Shown: positions 17,006 through 25,606 of the stretch, piece after piece
How positions within the stretch are numbered: position 1 is the first letter of the stretch
How the letters are laid out: each line of letters begins with the position of its first letter
Assembly: GCF_042683165.1 (NCBI RefSeq)
Contig: NZ_JBHUIZ010000003.1
Span: forward strand, 682,001 to 746,000
Origin: Tigheibacillus halophilus
GTDB taxonomy: Bacteria > Bacillota > Bacilli > Bacillales > Amphibacillaceae
Length of the DNA stretch: 64,000 nucleotides
Direction: 5' to 3'
Program-made: the position numbers and the translations under genes
Notes under the pieces: model-generated
The model's input: the letters and a program-made list of their open reading frames with translations, nothing else
Told to the model about the DNA's origin: nothing
Databases searched by the model: none

Positions 17006-17893
17006 ATAGAAAACACGATTGCCATCATCGGTGGTGATGCCAGGTATATCGAATTAATACGACAGTTAAATACTTTGGAAGATATGAAAACGATAGTGAC
17101 AGGTTTCAATAAATTAGATCAAGGGTTCACCGGAGTACAGCACGTAGAATTTGCTGAAATGGAGCACGAAGATATCGATGTGGTGGTACTGCCGATTACA
17201 GGGACACAAAAAGGCGGAAAAGTAGAGACAGTTTTTTCAGATGAAGAAATCGTTTTGACAAAAGACTGGTTTGAAAAATTCCAAAGACCGACCCCTGTAT
17301 TTACAGGCATCTCAAATCAAGATTTGGATGGTATGGTAAAAAACTCCAAAGCTCAAATCATTCCGCTGTTAGATCGCGATGATGTGGCCATTTACAATTC
17401 TATTCCAACGGCAGAGGGAACAATCATGATGGCTATGGAACACACAGATTATACCATCCATTCCTCCAGGGTCATTGTTGCTGGTTTTGGCAGAGTTGGC
17501 CATACGGTGGCCAATAAATTCTCTGCGCTTGGAGCAAAGGTATCCGTAGCTGCCAGCAGCATACATGATATAGCAAGAATCAATGAAATGGGTTTGTTTG
17601 CAATTACAATGAAGGAACTGGCAAAGGCTGCAGCAGATTGCGATATCTTGATCAATACAATCCCTGCACCAGTGATCAATAAAGAAGCCATCTCACAATT
17701 GCCGCATCATGCCTTGATATTTGATCTTGCATCGAAACCAGGCGGCACTGATTTTGACTATGCAAAACGCAGAGGAATCAAGGCTATCTTATCTGAAAGC
17801 CTGCCTGGTGTCGTCGCACCGAAAACGGCAGGGAAGATATTGGCCGATGTGATTATTCAAATATTATCGCAAAGGAAGGGGTTCGAACAATGA
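17006..17893 (+). CDS. dpaA: Dipicolinate synthase subunit A, apparent ATA start
   Basis: DpaA with DpaB makes dipicolinic acid, the spore-core chelate, from dihydrodipicolinate in the mother cell. The N-terminal motif IAIIGGDAR and the later VIVAGFGRVGHTVANKF (Rossmann) are both family features. The frame opens after a TGA at 17000-17002, and the only codons before the conserved motif are GTC, ATA, GAA, AAC, ACG and ATT. ATA at 17006 is well placed behind GGAGGTG and would give 295 residues, against 297 in B. subtilis. The first standard start is TTG 17075, which deletes the GGDAR region. So either initiation occurs at ATA, or a mutation or read error changed ATG. The gene overlaps dpaB by four bases and lies behind a sigma-K-like promoter. 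Confidence 0.85.
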   Translation: MENTIAIIGGDARYIELIRQLNTLEDMKTIVTGFNKLDQGFTGVQHVEFAEMEHEDIDVVVLPITGTQKGGKVETVFSDEEIVLTKDWFEKFQRPTPVFTGISNQDLDGMVKNSKAQIIPLLDRDDVAIYNSIPTAEGTIMMAMEHTDYTIHSSRVIVAGFGRVGHTVANKFSALGAKVSVAASSIHDIARINEMGLFAITMKELAKAAADCDILINTIPAPVINKEAISQLPHHALIFDLASKPGGTDFDYAKRRGIKAILSESLPGVVAPKTAGKILADVIIQILSQRKGFEQ

Positions 17894-18480
17894 GTTTGGA
17901 TGGAAAAAGAATCGGTTTCGGTTTGACAGCCTCTCACTGTACCTATGAGGCAGTATTTCCAGAAATGGAGAGGCTTATAAACATGGGGGCGGAGGTTGTT
18001 CCCGTGGTGACTTATAATGTGAAAAATGTAGATACCAAATTTGGAAAAGCAAGTGATCATATCAAAAGACTTGAAGAGATCACAAACAAAGAGGTTGTTG
18101 CAACGATTCCCGACGCTGAACCTCTGGGACCGATCACTCCGCTTGATTGTATGGTGATCGCTCCACTAACAGGGAATTCGATGAGCAGGCTCGCTAACGC
18201 TATTACAGATTCTCCACCTTTGATGGCCGCCAAAGCGACAATGAGGAATCAAAATCCTGTTGTGCTTGGTATATCAACCAATGATGCTTTGGGATTGAAT
18301 GGCGTCAATTTGATGAAGCTGATGGCGAGCAAAATGATTTATTTTATACCTTTTGGTCAGGATGATCCTGTCAAAAAGCCGAATTCACTTGTATCCGACA
18401 TGACTTTACTGCCAGAAACAATTGAATCCGCTTTGAATGGAAACCAACTTCAGCCTGTCCTTATTCCCTTTCAATCATGA
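17890..18480 (+). CDS. dpaB: Dipicolinate synthase subunit B
   Basis: The flavoprotein-fold partner of DpaA, needed for dipicolinate synthesis in sporulation. The 196-residue protein shows GFGLTASHCTY, APLTGNSMSRLANAITDSP and GISTNDALGLNG, all typical of the family. Its ATG 17890 overlaps the dpaA stop (ATGA), so the two are translationally coupled. Spacing of 89 bases to asd contains TATGAT near 18522 but no clear -35. Confidence 0.96.
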   Translation: MSLDGKRIGFGLTASHCTYEAVFPEMERLINMGAEVVPVVTYNVKNVDTKFGKASDHIKRLEEITNKEVVATIPDAEPLGPITPLDCMVIAPLTGNSMSRLANAITDSPPLMAAKATMRNQNPVVLGISTNDALGLNGVNLMKLMASKMIYFIPFGQDDPVKKPNSLVSDMTLLPETIESALNGNQLQPVLIPFQS

Positions 18481-18569
18481 AAATGATATGATAATGTAGA
18501 AATGAAAAAATGAATCCATTATGATAAGTATAGAGATATACAGTATGGTATGGGAAGGGAGCCATTTCA

Positions 18570-19619
18570 ATGGGGGAAAAACCAGGATATCATGTTGCAG
18601 TTGTTGGTGCTACAGGAGCGGTAGGTGAAAGGATCATTGAATTGCTGCATGAAACCGATATGCCGCTTGCATCTGTGAAACTGTTGGCGTCAGCGAGATC
18701 TGCGGGAAAAAAAGTATCTTTCAAGGGAGAAACGATTGAAATAGAAGAAGCTGTTCCAGAAAGTTTCAAAGGAATTGATATTGCACTGTTTTCAGCAGGC
18801 GGGTCAATCTCCAAGCAGCTTGCTCCCGAAGCAGTTAAACGAGGAGCGGTCGTTGTAGATAATACCAGCGCATATCGTATGGACGAAAATGTTCCATTAG
18901 TTGTGCCGGAAGTGAATGCTAACGACCTGAAAAAACATCAGGGCATTATCGCTAATCCAAATTGTTCAACCATTCAAATGGTTGCAGCCTTAAAACCCAT
19001 ACAAGATGCCTTTGGCATGTCCAGAATCATTGTTTCAACCTATCAGGCGGTCTCCGGATCTGGCGCAACTGCTTGTACAGAGCTTGAAAATCAATCTGAA
19101 AGTTATTTACAGGGGACTGATATGCAGGCAGACATATTGCCTGTAAAATCGGATAAAAAACATTATCCGATTGCATTCAATGCATTACCCCAGATAGATG
19201 TTTTTGGAGAAAACGACTATACGTTTGAAGAAATGAAAATGGTTAATGAAACAAAAAAAATAATGCACGCTCCTGAGTTGAAAGTGGCAGCTACCTGTGT
19301 GCGTTTGCCGTTTTTCCGTTCCCATGCGGAAAGTGTTTATGTAGAAGTTGAAAAAGAAGGTTTGAACGCAGCGGATATTCGGGAAATACTGGAGAAAGCT
19401 CCGGGTGTGACCGTTCAGGATAATCCTGCGGAACAGGATTATCCTACTCCTTTGAGCGCTGAAGGAAGGAAGGAAGTATTTGTAGGACGCATCAGAAAGG
19501 ATCTAGATGAATCAAAAGGTTTTCATCTTTGGATTGTCTCAGATAATTTATTGAAAGGTGCGGCATGGAATACTGTGCAAATAGCTGAACAATTGGCTGC
19601 AAATCATTTGTTATCATAG
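18570..19619 (+). CDS. asd: Aspartate-semialdehyde dehydrogenase
   Basis: Reduces aspartyl phosphate to aspartate semialdehyde, the branch point to lysine/diaminopimelate, threonine and methionine. The 349-residue enzyme has the NADP-binding VAVVGATGAVGERI near residues 9-22 and catalytic Cys132 in NPNCST. The motif TYQAVSGSGATACTEL follows. Start ATG 18570 with GGGAAGGGAG upstream. It heads the asd-dapG-dapA cluster, 28 bases before dapG. No lysine riboswitch is visible upstream. Confidence 0.98.
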   Translation: MGEKPGYHVAVVGATGAVGERIIELLHETDMPLASVKLLASARSAGKKVSFKGETIEIEEAVPESFKGIDIALFSAGGSISKQLAPEAVKRGAVVVDNTSAYRMDENVPLVVPEVNANDLKKHQGIIANPNCSTIQMVAALKPIQDAFGMSRIIVSTYQAVSGSGATACTELENQSESYLQGTDMQADILPVKSDKKHYPIAFNALPQIDVFGENDYTFEEMKMVNETKKIMHAPELKVAATCVRLPFFRSHAESVYVEVEKEGLNAADIREILEKAPGVTVQDNPAEQDYPTPLSAEGRKEVFVGRIRKDLDESKGFHLWIVSDNLLKGAAWNTVQIAEQLAANHLLS

Positions 19620-19647
19620 TCTTTTGAGGTAGAGGTGTAAGAACAAC

Positions 19648-20910
19648 ATGCAAATATTGGTACAAAAATTCGGTGGTACTTCCGTGCAAAGCGAGAAAAA
19701 TAGAGAGTATGTCATCAACCATATTAAAGAGGCGTTGGTGCAAAAATATAAAATTGTTGTTGTCGTATCCGCTTTAGGTAGAAAACCGGATCCTTATGCG
19801 ACAGATTCTTTACTATCACTAATAGACTTTCCTGCCGGAAGCTCCTCAAAGAGAGAACTGGATATGCTTATGTCCTGCGGGGAAACGATTGCTTCTGTGG
19901 TACTTTCGAATGAATTGAAAAAACATCATATGAATGCAGCTGCGTTGACAGGAGCTCAAGCTGGTTTCATTACTAATGATGATTTTACCCAGGCTAAGAT
20001 CAAACATGTAAAACCTGAGCGGATTTTGCAGGAATTTGAATACAATGATGTCGTGGTAGTTGCTGGATTTCAAGGACAGACAGAAACTGGTGAAATTACT
20101 ACGATAGGACGTGGAGGCAGTGATACAAGTGCGGCGGCGCTGGGAGCCGCACTAGCTGCAGAAAGAATTGAAATTTTTACAGATGTTAATGGCATTATGA
20201 CCGCTGACCCTCGCATGGTAGAAAAAGCATGTCCGCTGGATGTTGTCACCTATACAGAAATTTGTAATTTGGCATACCAGGGAGCGAAAGTGATCCACCC
20301 TCGTGCGGTGGAAATCGCAATGCAGGCCAAAATTCCGATGCGGGTGCGCTCGACGTATGCCAAGGATGGAGGGACACTCGTCACTTCTTCCAGAGCGATG
20401 CAAGTCGGTGTGGATATCAGTGACAGACTGATAACCGGAATTGCACATATGTCGGCCATCACCCAAATCAAGGTTCCAATGAAAGAAGGAGCAAACCGCC
20501 AGTCAGAAGTGTTCAAAGCTATGGCTGATGCTGGAATTTCTGTTGATTTTATCAATATTTCTCCCACTGGTGTCATTTATACTGTGCCGGAAATGTTCAC
20601 GGAAAATGCGTTGCATATTTTGCAGACGCTTGGTTTTCAGGCACAGACAACACAAAAATGTGCTAAGGTCTCAGCGGTTGGAGCGGGGATGACCGGCATT
20701 CCCGGTGTTGCTTCCAGAATCGTGCAGGCATTGACAAAAGCTGAGGTACAGATTTTGCAATCTGCTGACAGTCATACCACTATCTGGGTATTGATATATG
20801 AAAAAGATTTGAAAAAAGCAGTGAATGCGTTGCATGATATTTTTGATTTAAGCAATGCCAACGAACAAATTAAAAAGACAGATGAAGAAGGAAAGGTGTT
20901 GGAATCATGA
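19648..20910 (+). CDS. dapG: Aspartokinase I (DapG)
   Basis: Phosphorylates aspartate in the first step of the aspartate-family pathway. In B. subtilis, DapG is inhibited by diaminopimelate. The 420-residue protein starts QILVQKFGGTSVQ and has GRGGSDTSAAALGAAL plus two C-terminal ACT domains (about 270-400). A short acidic tail adds to the usual 404 residues. Start ATG 19648. The last four bases overlap dapA, indicating coupling. Confidence 0.96.
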   Translation: MQILVQKFGGTSVQSEKNREYVINHIKEALVQKYKIVVVVSALGRKPDPYATDSLLSLIDFPAGSSSKRELDMLMSCGETIASVVLSNELKKHHMNAAALTGAQAGFITNDDFTQAKIKHVKPERILQEFEYNDVVVVAGFQGQTETGEITTIGRGGSDTSAAALGAALAAERIEIFTDVNGIMTADPRMVEKACPLDVVTYTEICNLAYQGAKVIHPRAVEIAMQAKIPMRVRSTYAKDGGTLVTSSRAMQVGVDISDRLITGIAHMSAITQIKVPMKEGANRQSEVFKAMADAGISVDFINISPTGVIYTVPEMFTENALHILQTLGFQAQTTQKCAKVSAVGAGMTGIPGVASRIVQALTKAEVQILQSADSHTTIWVLIYEKDLKKAVNALHDIFDLSNANEQIKKTDEEGKVLES

Positions 20911-21788
20911 ATTTCGGCAGCGTATTGACAGCGATGGTCACTCCTTTTGATGAAAAAGGACACATTGATTTAGAGCGTACGGAGAAACTGGTGGAATATC
21001 TTATTGAAAATGGAACAGACGGGTTGGTGGTCGCGGGGACGACTGGCGAATCTCCAACATTGACTCATGAAGAAAAACTGACTTTGTTCAAGCATGTGGT
21101 TAAAATTGTCAATAAACGAATTCCAGTTATCGCCGGAACGGGGAGTAACGATACTGCTGCTTCCACCGAATTGACCCAGGAAGCTGATAACCTGGGTGTG
21201 GATGCTGTAATGCTTGTCACCCCTTATTACAATAAACCTGATCAGCGCGGATTATTTGCTCATTTTTCCAAAATTGCTCAAGCGACGAGTCTTCCGGTAA
21301 TGCTTTACAATATTCCTGGGCGCTCTGTAGTGAAAATGAATGCTGACACTATAGTGGAATTAAGTAAAATACCGAACATTGTTTCCGTGAAAGAAGCAAG
21401 TGGAGATTTGGACCAAGCTTCTGAAATCATCGAACGAACAGATGATGGCTTTTCAGTATACTCCGGAGATGACGGATTGACATTGCCTTTATTGGCGATT
21501 GGCGCAGATGGGATCATATCTGTAGCATCCCATGTCATTGGAAACGAGATGCAATCAATGGTTGAAGCGTTTCATGGAGGTCAGGTGAAAGAAGCTGCCA
21601 GCATACATCGTCAACTGTTACCTGTAATGAATATATTATTCTCTGCACCTTCTCCAGTACCGGTAAAAGCTGCGTTGAAAATGAAAGGGATTGAAACAGG
21701 CGGAGTCCGTTTACCATTGGTCTCCCTTGAAAAAACATTGCATCAGGAGCTAGAAAAGGAATTGCGCAGTCATTCAGTCATAAAGTGA
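20907..21788 (+). CDS. dapA: 4-hydroxy-tetrahydrodipicolinate synthase
   Basis: Condenses pyruvate with aspartate semialdehyde; its product feeds both wall diaminopimelate and, through dpaAB, spore dipicolinate. The 293-residue TIM-barrel enzyme has GTTGESPTL, MLVTPYYNKP and Schiff-base Lys162 in SVKEASGD. Start ATG 20907 overlaps dapG. In B. subtilis rnjB follows, but here tepA does. Confidence 0.98.
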   Translation: MNFGSVLTAMVTPFDEKGHIDLERTEKLVEYLIENGTDGLVVAGTTGESPTLTHEEKLTLFKHVVKIVNKRIPVIAGTGSNDTAASTELTQEADNLGVDAVMLVTPYYNKPDQRGLFAHFSKIAQATSLPVMLYNIPGRSVVKMNADTIVELSKIPNIVSVKEASGDLDQASEIIERTDDGFSVYSGDDGLTLPLLAIGADGIISVASHVIGNEMQSMVEAFHGGQVKEAASIHRQLLPVMNILFSAPSPVPVKAALKMKGIETGGVRLPLVSLEKTLHQELEKELRSHSVIK

Positions 21789-21860
21789 TATAGATACTTA
21801 GCTGAAAAGTATAATCAGCTGACTTGATTTCGTTTTCTTACCACATCAAATGAAAAACAT

Positions 21861-21902
21861 ACATCCGGCAGGGGAAACCTGGCTGGATGTTTTTTTATTT
21901 TT
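21861..21902 (+). terminator. dapA terminator
   Basis: ACATCCGGCAGG (21861-21872) pairs with the CCTGGCTGGATGT arm (21878-21890, one bulged G), then T7. Confidence 0.85.
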
Positions 21903-21968
21903 GGGATGATAGTTCAATGGGATTGGCACATACTAAAAGATAAGAATCGATAAGGAGTGTATCAGCGT

Positions 21969-22721
21969 ATGGATAAAGCAACTGAGCCGAGAAATGCGGA
22001 AAAAGGGCAGGAAGGCCAGCAAGCCGAGGAGGAAAACAATTCTTCCTCCCTTGTTGAAAAGATTCAGCAGCTCGGCCAAACCAATGTCGTTCAAGCACCT
22101 GACACGAATGTACATGTATTGTCCATCATCGGGCAAGTCGAAGGTCATATGCAGCTTCCCCCACAAAATAAAACAACAAAATATGAGCATCTGCTGCCAC
22201 AGTTGATCGCAATTGAACAAAATCCCAAAATAGAAGGGTTGGTCATATTGATCAATACAATCGGTGGCGATGTCGAGGCTGGATTGGCATTATCAGAAAT
22301 GATCGCCTCATTATCAAAGCCGACAGTTTCAATTGTCCTCGGGGGTGGACACAGTATTGGTGTACCGATTGCCGTCGCATCCAATTATTCCTATATTGTA
22401 CCAACTGCCACGATGACGATACATCCGATCCGGCTAACAGGTCTTGTCATTGGCGTACCGCAAACCTTTGAATATTTAGATAAAATGCAGGAAAGAGTTA
22501 TTAAATTTGTAGTGAACCACTCCAACATAAAGGAAGAGAAATTTAAAAATTTGATGTTTGATAAGGGGAATTTGACAAGGGACATTGGAACCAACGTCGT
22601 CGGCACAGATGCAGTAGCATATGGGCTTATTGACGCAGTTGGCGGCGTGAAGGAAGCAATGGAAAAGGTTAATGAGCTGATTCAAATAGCAAAATCCAGC
22701 CGTCCGGAGGCGATTCAATGA
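21969..22721 (+). CDS. tepA: ClpP-fold translocation-enhancing protein TepA
   Basis: A 250-residue member of the ClpP/crotonase serine-protease fold. B. subtilis TepA was described as enhancing preprotein translocation and belongs to the YmfB group. The oxyanion region INTIGGDVEAGLAL and the presumed nucleophile motif GGGHSIGVPIAV are present, followed by TMTIHPIR. A charged, disordered N-terminus (about 1-35) precedes the fold. ATG 21969 is preferred over GTG 21957 because AAGGAG is spaced for it. It overlaps ylzJ by four bases. Confidence 0.88.
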   Translation: MDKATEPRNAEKGQEGQQAEEENNSSSLVEKIQQLGQTNVVQAPDTNVHVLSIIGQVEGHMQLPPQNKTTKYEHLLPQLIAIEQNPKIEGLVILINTIGGDVEAGLALSEMIASLSKPTVSIVLGGGHSIGVPIAVASNYSYIVPTATMTIHPIRLTGLVIGVPQTFEYLDKMQERVIKFVVNHSNIKEEKFKNLMFDKGNLTRDIGTNVVGTDAVAYGLIDAVGGVKEAMEKVNELIQIAKSSRPEAIQ

Positions 22722-22942
22722 TTTTATATACTCCTCTCTCAGAAGCAGAAATATTCCCTTGTTCAGATGATGACTTCAAAAAAAGAGAATGTGTCAATTA
22801 CAAAAATAAGTCCATGTATGTCGAAAGAAGACCTGATGGGACGTATCAGCTGCTGCAGCTGCTCTCTTCAGACCCCAATGATTTCTTAAAAAGTGAACTG
22901 CAGCCTGGAACTATCCTTAAAGGAAGTTTTGAAGCGGAGTGA
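22718..22942 (+). CDS. ylzJ: YlzJ-like protein
   Basis: A 74-residue YlzJ-family protein of unknown function, with MILYTPLSE, VERRPDGTYQLLQLLSSDP and LQPGTILKG. It overlaps tepA by ATGA and precedes spoIIIE, the same order as in B. subtilis. Confidence 0.85.
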   Translation: MILYTPLSEAEIFPCSDDDFKKRECVNYKNKSMYVERRPDGTYQLLQLLSSDPNDFLKSELQPGTILKGSFEAE

Positions 22943-22973
22943 TTTTCCTTATATGCCCAATCCTTATGAAATA

Positions 22974-22982
22974 TGCTATACT
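22974..22982 (+). promoter_or_regulatory. Extended -10 promoter of spoIIIE
   Basis: TGCTATACT (22974-22982) is an extended -10 with no good -35. Transcription would begin near 22988, just before the hairpin at 22997. Confidence 0.45.
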
Positions 22983-22996
22983 ATAAGCACATGATA

Positions 22997-23026
22997 AAAC
23001 CCTTGTCATCATATTGACGAGGGTTT
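22997..23026 (+). other. Hairpin in the spoIIIE 5' leader
   Basis: AAACCCTTGTC (22997-23007) pairs with GACGAGGGTTT (23016-23026) with one G-U and an 8-base loop. There is no T-run after it. It could end tepA-ylzJ transcripts weakly or protect the 5' end of the spoIIIE mRNA. Confidence 0.5.
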
Positions 23027-23064
23027 CGTCTTCGACTTATACATAGGACAGGGGTGAAATGAAA

Positions 23065-25341
23065 ATGGCCAAAAAACGCAAGAAAAGGAAAAGAAAATTG
23101 AATCAGAAAATAAAATATGAGTTGTTGGGACTGCTGTTCATTTTTTTGGCTATTTTCGGCAGTGGAGCAAGTGCAATCAGCGATGGAATCGTGCCAGGCG
23201 GCCTGGATCATATTTTTCGTTTCTTTTTTGGCATTTGGTATTTTGCTGCTTCAATTTTTTTGTTAATTACCGGTATTTTACTGCTTGTAAAAAGAAGATA
23301 TCCTGATTTTACATACAAAAAAACAGTCGGATTTTACATATTTTTTGCCGGTCTTCTTCTACTGACGGAAGTACAGACAATGGAAAGTTTGCACCTGCTC
23401 GATGGGAATGTGTCGATCTTATCTGCAAGCTGGCATAACTTCTTTGCATATATCGGAGGGCAAGGTTCCGCAGTACAAACCGGCGGTGGAATTGTCGGGG
23501 CGCTGCTGTTGACTTTCAGTTACTTTTTGTTTTCATCAGTCGGTACAAAAATCGTTTCGGTGTTCTCCATGTTAGTTGGAATAGTGTTCTTGACAGAGTT
23601 TTCTATCGGAGACTTTTTTGGAAAAACGCTGACAAGGCTTTCGAATACAGTGAAGCACGGATTTGAAAAGCTGAAAACAAAACAAAAAAGTAAGAAAGAG
23701 GTTCAAACTGAACCCGAAGTGACTATACATGAAATGACGCCAATTAATGGAGAGGACAATCATGGTCACGCTGAACCTGAGATTGCTGATTTTACAGAGA
23801 AGGCTTATCAGGAACCAGCTGCGAAGAAGGATAAACCGGCGAAGCCCACTGAAGAAAAAGATGCATCTGGCGAGGAAGATATTTTGGATCAGACAATACC
23901 GATGGCCGAAGCGGAAAACTATGAATATATACTACCTTCCATGGACTTGCTGGCAGAACCGGTCTATAATTCACAGCAACAAGAGAAATCGCAAATCCAA
24001 GCTACAGTGAAAAAACTCGAAGCAACGTTCAAAAGTTTTGGAGTCCGCGCACGCGTTACAAAAGTAAATGTGGGTCCGGCTGTCACAAAGTATGAAGTCT
24101 ATCCCGAAGCAGGAGTTAAAGTCAGCAAAATCGTCGGGTTGCACGATGATCTTGCATTAGCACTCGCAGCAAAGGATATTCGGATAGAGGCTCCGATACC
24201 TGGAAAATCTGCAGTAGGCATAGAAGTTCCTAACCAAGAAGTTGCCCAAGTATCGCTGCGGGAAGTACTGGATGGCACAGCCAGCCAGGCCTCCAAGCTG
24301 CTATTCGCACTGGGCAGGGATATATCTGGTGAAGCGATCATGGGAGAACTGAATAAAATGCCCCATCTTCTGATTGCCGGTGCAACAGGCAGCGGAAAAA
24401 GTGTATGTGTTAACGGTATTATTACTACCATATTAATGCGGGCAAAGCCCCATGAAATAAAAATGATGATGATCGATCCGAAAAAAGTGGAGCTAAATGT
24501 ATATAATGGTGTTCCACACTTATTGGCTCCAGTGGTCACTGACCCGAAAAAAGCTTCGCGGGCATTGAAAAAAGTCGTTGCTGAAATGGAAAGAAGATAT
24601 GATTTATTTTCAGATACTGGCACGAGGAACATAGAAGGTTATAATGAACATGTTCGTAAATATAACCAGGATGCCGATGAAGAACAGCCTAGTCTGCCAT
24701 ACATCGTTGTTCTGGTCGATGAGTTAGCTGATTTAATGATGGTGGCTTCCAGCGATGTGGAGGATTCGATTACAAGACTTGCACAAATGGCAAGAGCTGC
24801 GGGCATTCATTTGATTATAGCTACCCAAAGGCCTTCAGTTGATGTTATCACCGGCGTGATTAAAGCGAACATTCCCTCCAGAATCGCTTTCAGCGTTTCT
24901 TCACAAACAGACTCAAGGACCATTTTGGATTCCGGCGGAGCGGAAAAATTGCTCGGGCGAGGAGATATGTTGTTTCTGCCAGTTGGAGCTTCAAAGCCGA
25001 CCCGCGTACAAGGGGCTTTCTTATCCGACGAGGAGGTCCAACGTGTTGTAGACCACTGCATAGAACAACAAAAAGCGACTTATCAAGAAGAAATGATTCC
25101 TGAAGATGTGAATGAGACTGTAGAAGAAGTTGATGATGAGTTGTTTGACGATGCTGTACAGATGATAATCGAGATGCAAAGTGCGAGTGTTTCCATGTTG
25201 CAGCGACGTTTCAGAATTGGTTATACGAGAGCGGCCCGCTTAATTGATGCAATGGAAGACAGAGGAATAGTTGGCCCTTATGAAGGGAGCAAGCCGAGAA
25301 AAGTACTGGTTTCCCAACAGACAGAAGAAGTTTCCACTTAA
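23065..25341 (+). CDS. spoIIIE: DNA translocase SpoIIIE/FtsK
   Basis: Pumps the chromosome through the septum into the forespore and clears DNA from closing septa. The 758-residue protein has a very basic N-terminus, four membrane segments (about residues 22-185), a variable acidic linker (about 200-300) and the alpha/beta motor with Walker A GATGSGKS (439-446) and the DELADLMMV box. The gamma winged-helix domain QSASVSMLQRRFRIGYTRAARLID binds oriented DNA signals. ATG 23065 is preferred over 23059 by spacing to GGGGTG. Confidence 0.97.
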   Translation: MAKKRKKRKRKLNQKIKYELLGLLFIFLAIFGSGASAISDGIVPGGLDHIFRFFFGIWYFAASIFLLITGILLLVKRRYPDFTYKKTVGFYIFFAGLLLLTEVQTMESLHLLDGNVSILSASWHNFFAYIGGQGSAVQTGGGIVGALLLTFSYFLFSSVGTKIVSVFSMLVGIVFLTEFSIGDFFGKTLTRLSNTVKHGFEKLKTKQKSKKEVQTEPEVTIHEMTPINGEDNHGHAEPEIADFTEKAYQEPAAKKDKPAKPTEEKDASGEEDILDQTIPMAEAENYEYILPSMDLLAEPVYNSQQQEKSQIQATVKKLEATFKSFGVRARVTKVNVGPAVTKYEVYPEAGVKVSKIVGLHDDLALALAAKDIRIEAPIPGKSAVGIEVPNQEVAQVSLREVLDGTASQASKLLFALGRDISGEAIMGELNKMPHLLIAGATGSGKSVCVNGIITTILMRAKPHEIKMMMIDPKKVELNVYNGVPHLLAPVVTDPKKASRALKKVVAEMERRYDLFSDTGTRNIEGYNEHVRKYNQDADEEQPSLPYIVVLVDELADLMMVASSDVEDSITRLAQMARAAGIHLIIATQRPSVDVITGVIKANIPSRIAFSVSSQTDSRTILDSGGAEKLLGRGDMLFLPVGASKPTRVQGAFLSDEEVQRVVDHCIEQQKATYQEEMIPEDVNETVEEVDDELFDDAVQMIIEMQSASVSMLQRRFRIGYTRAARLIDAMEDRGIVGPYEGSKPRKVLVSQQTEEVST

Positions 25342-25355
25342 TAAAACTGTTTTGG

Positions 25356-25397
25356 AAAGATGATCGTCGAAGAAATGAATTCGACAATCATCTTTTT
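25356..25397 (+). terminator. spoIIIE terminator
   Basis: AAAGATGATCGTCGAA (25356-25371) pairs with TTCGACAATCATCTTT (25380-25395, one mismatch), followed by T. Confidence 0.9.
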
Positions 25398-25514
25398 TTA
25401 TAGGTAAAGTACAACGTACTAATAGTTAAGCTGAACGCTGCCATGGTACCTTTTCTGCCAATTGACAAAATCTGATCAAAAAGTAGTGATTTTAAAAAAA
25501 TTTATTCTATTAAA

Positions 25515-25538
25515 CATTTATTTATCGAAAAATAAATG
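25515..25538 (+). promoter_or_regulatory. Inverted repeat before nupR, possible operator
   Basis: CATTTATTT (25515-25523) and AAATAAATG (25530-25538) form a perfect 9-bp inverted repeat, 69 bases before the GntR-family gene. GntR regulators usually bind such palindromes and repress themselves, so an operator is plausible but not shown. Confidence 0.4.
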
Positions 25539-25606
25539 ATATATTTATCCTAGAGATAGCAATATTTGTCTGAGGTCTGATCTTTCATGTGAAAAGGGGG
25601 ATGAAA

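Noticed and set aside
17075..17893. dpaA starting at TTG 17075
   Set aside because: No ribosome-binding site precedes it and it removes the conserved GGDAR region; the ATA start is preferred, with uncertainty stated.
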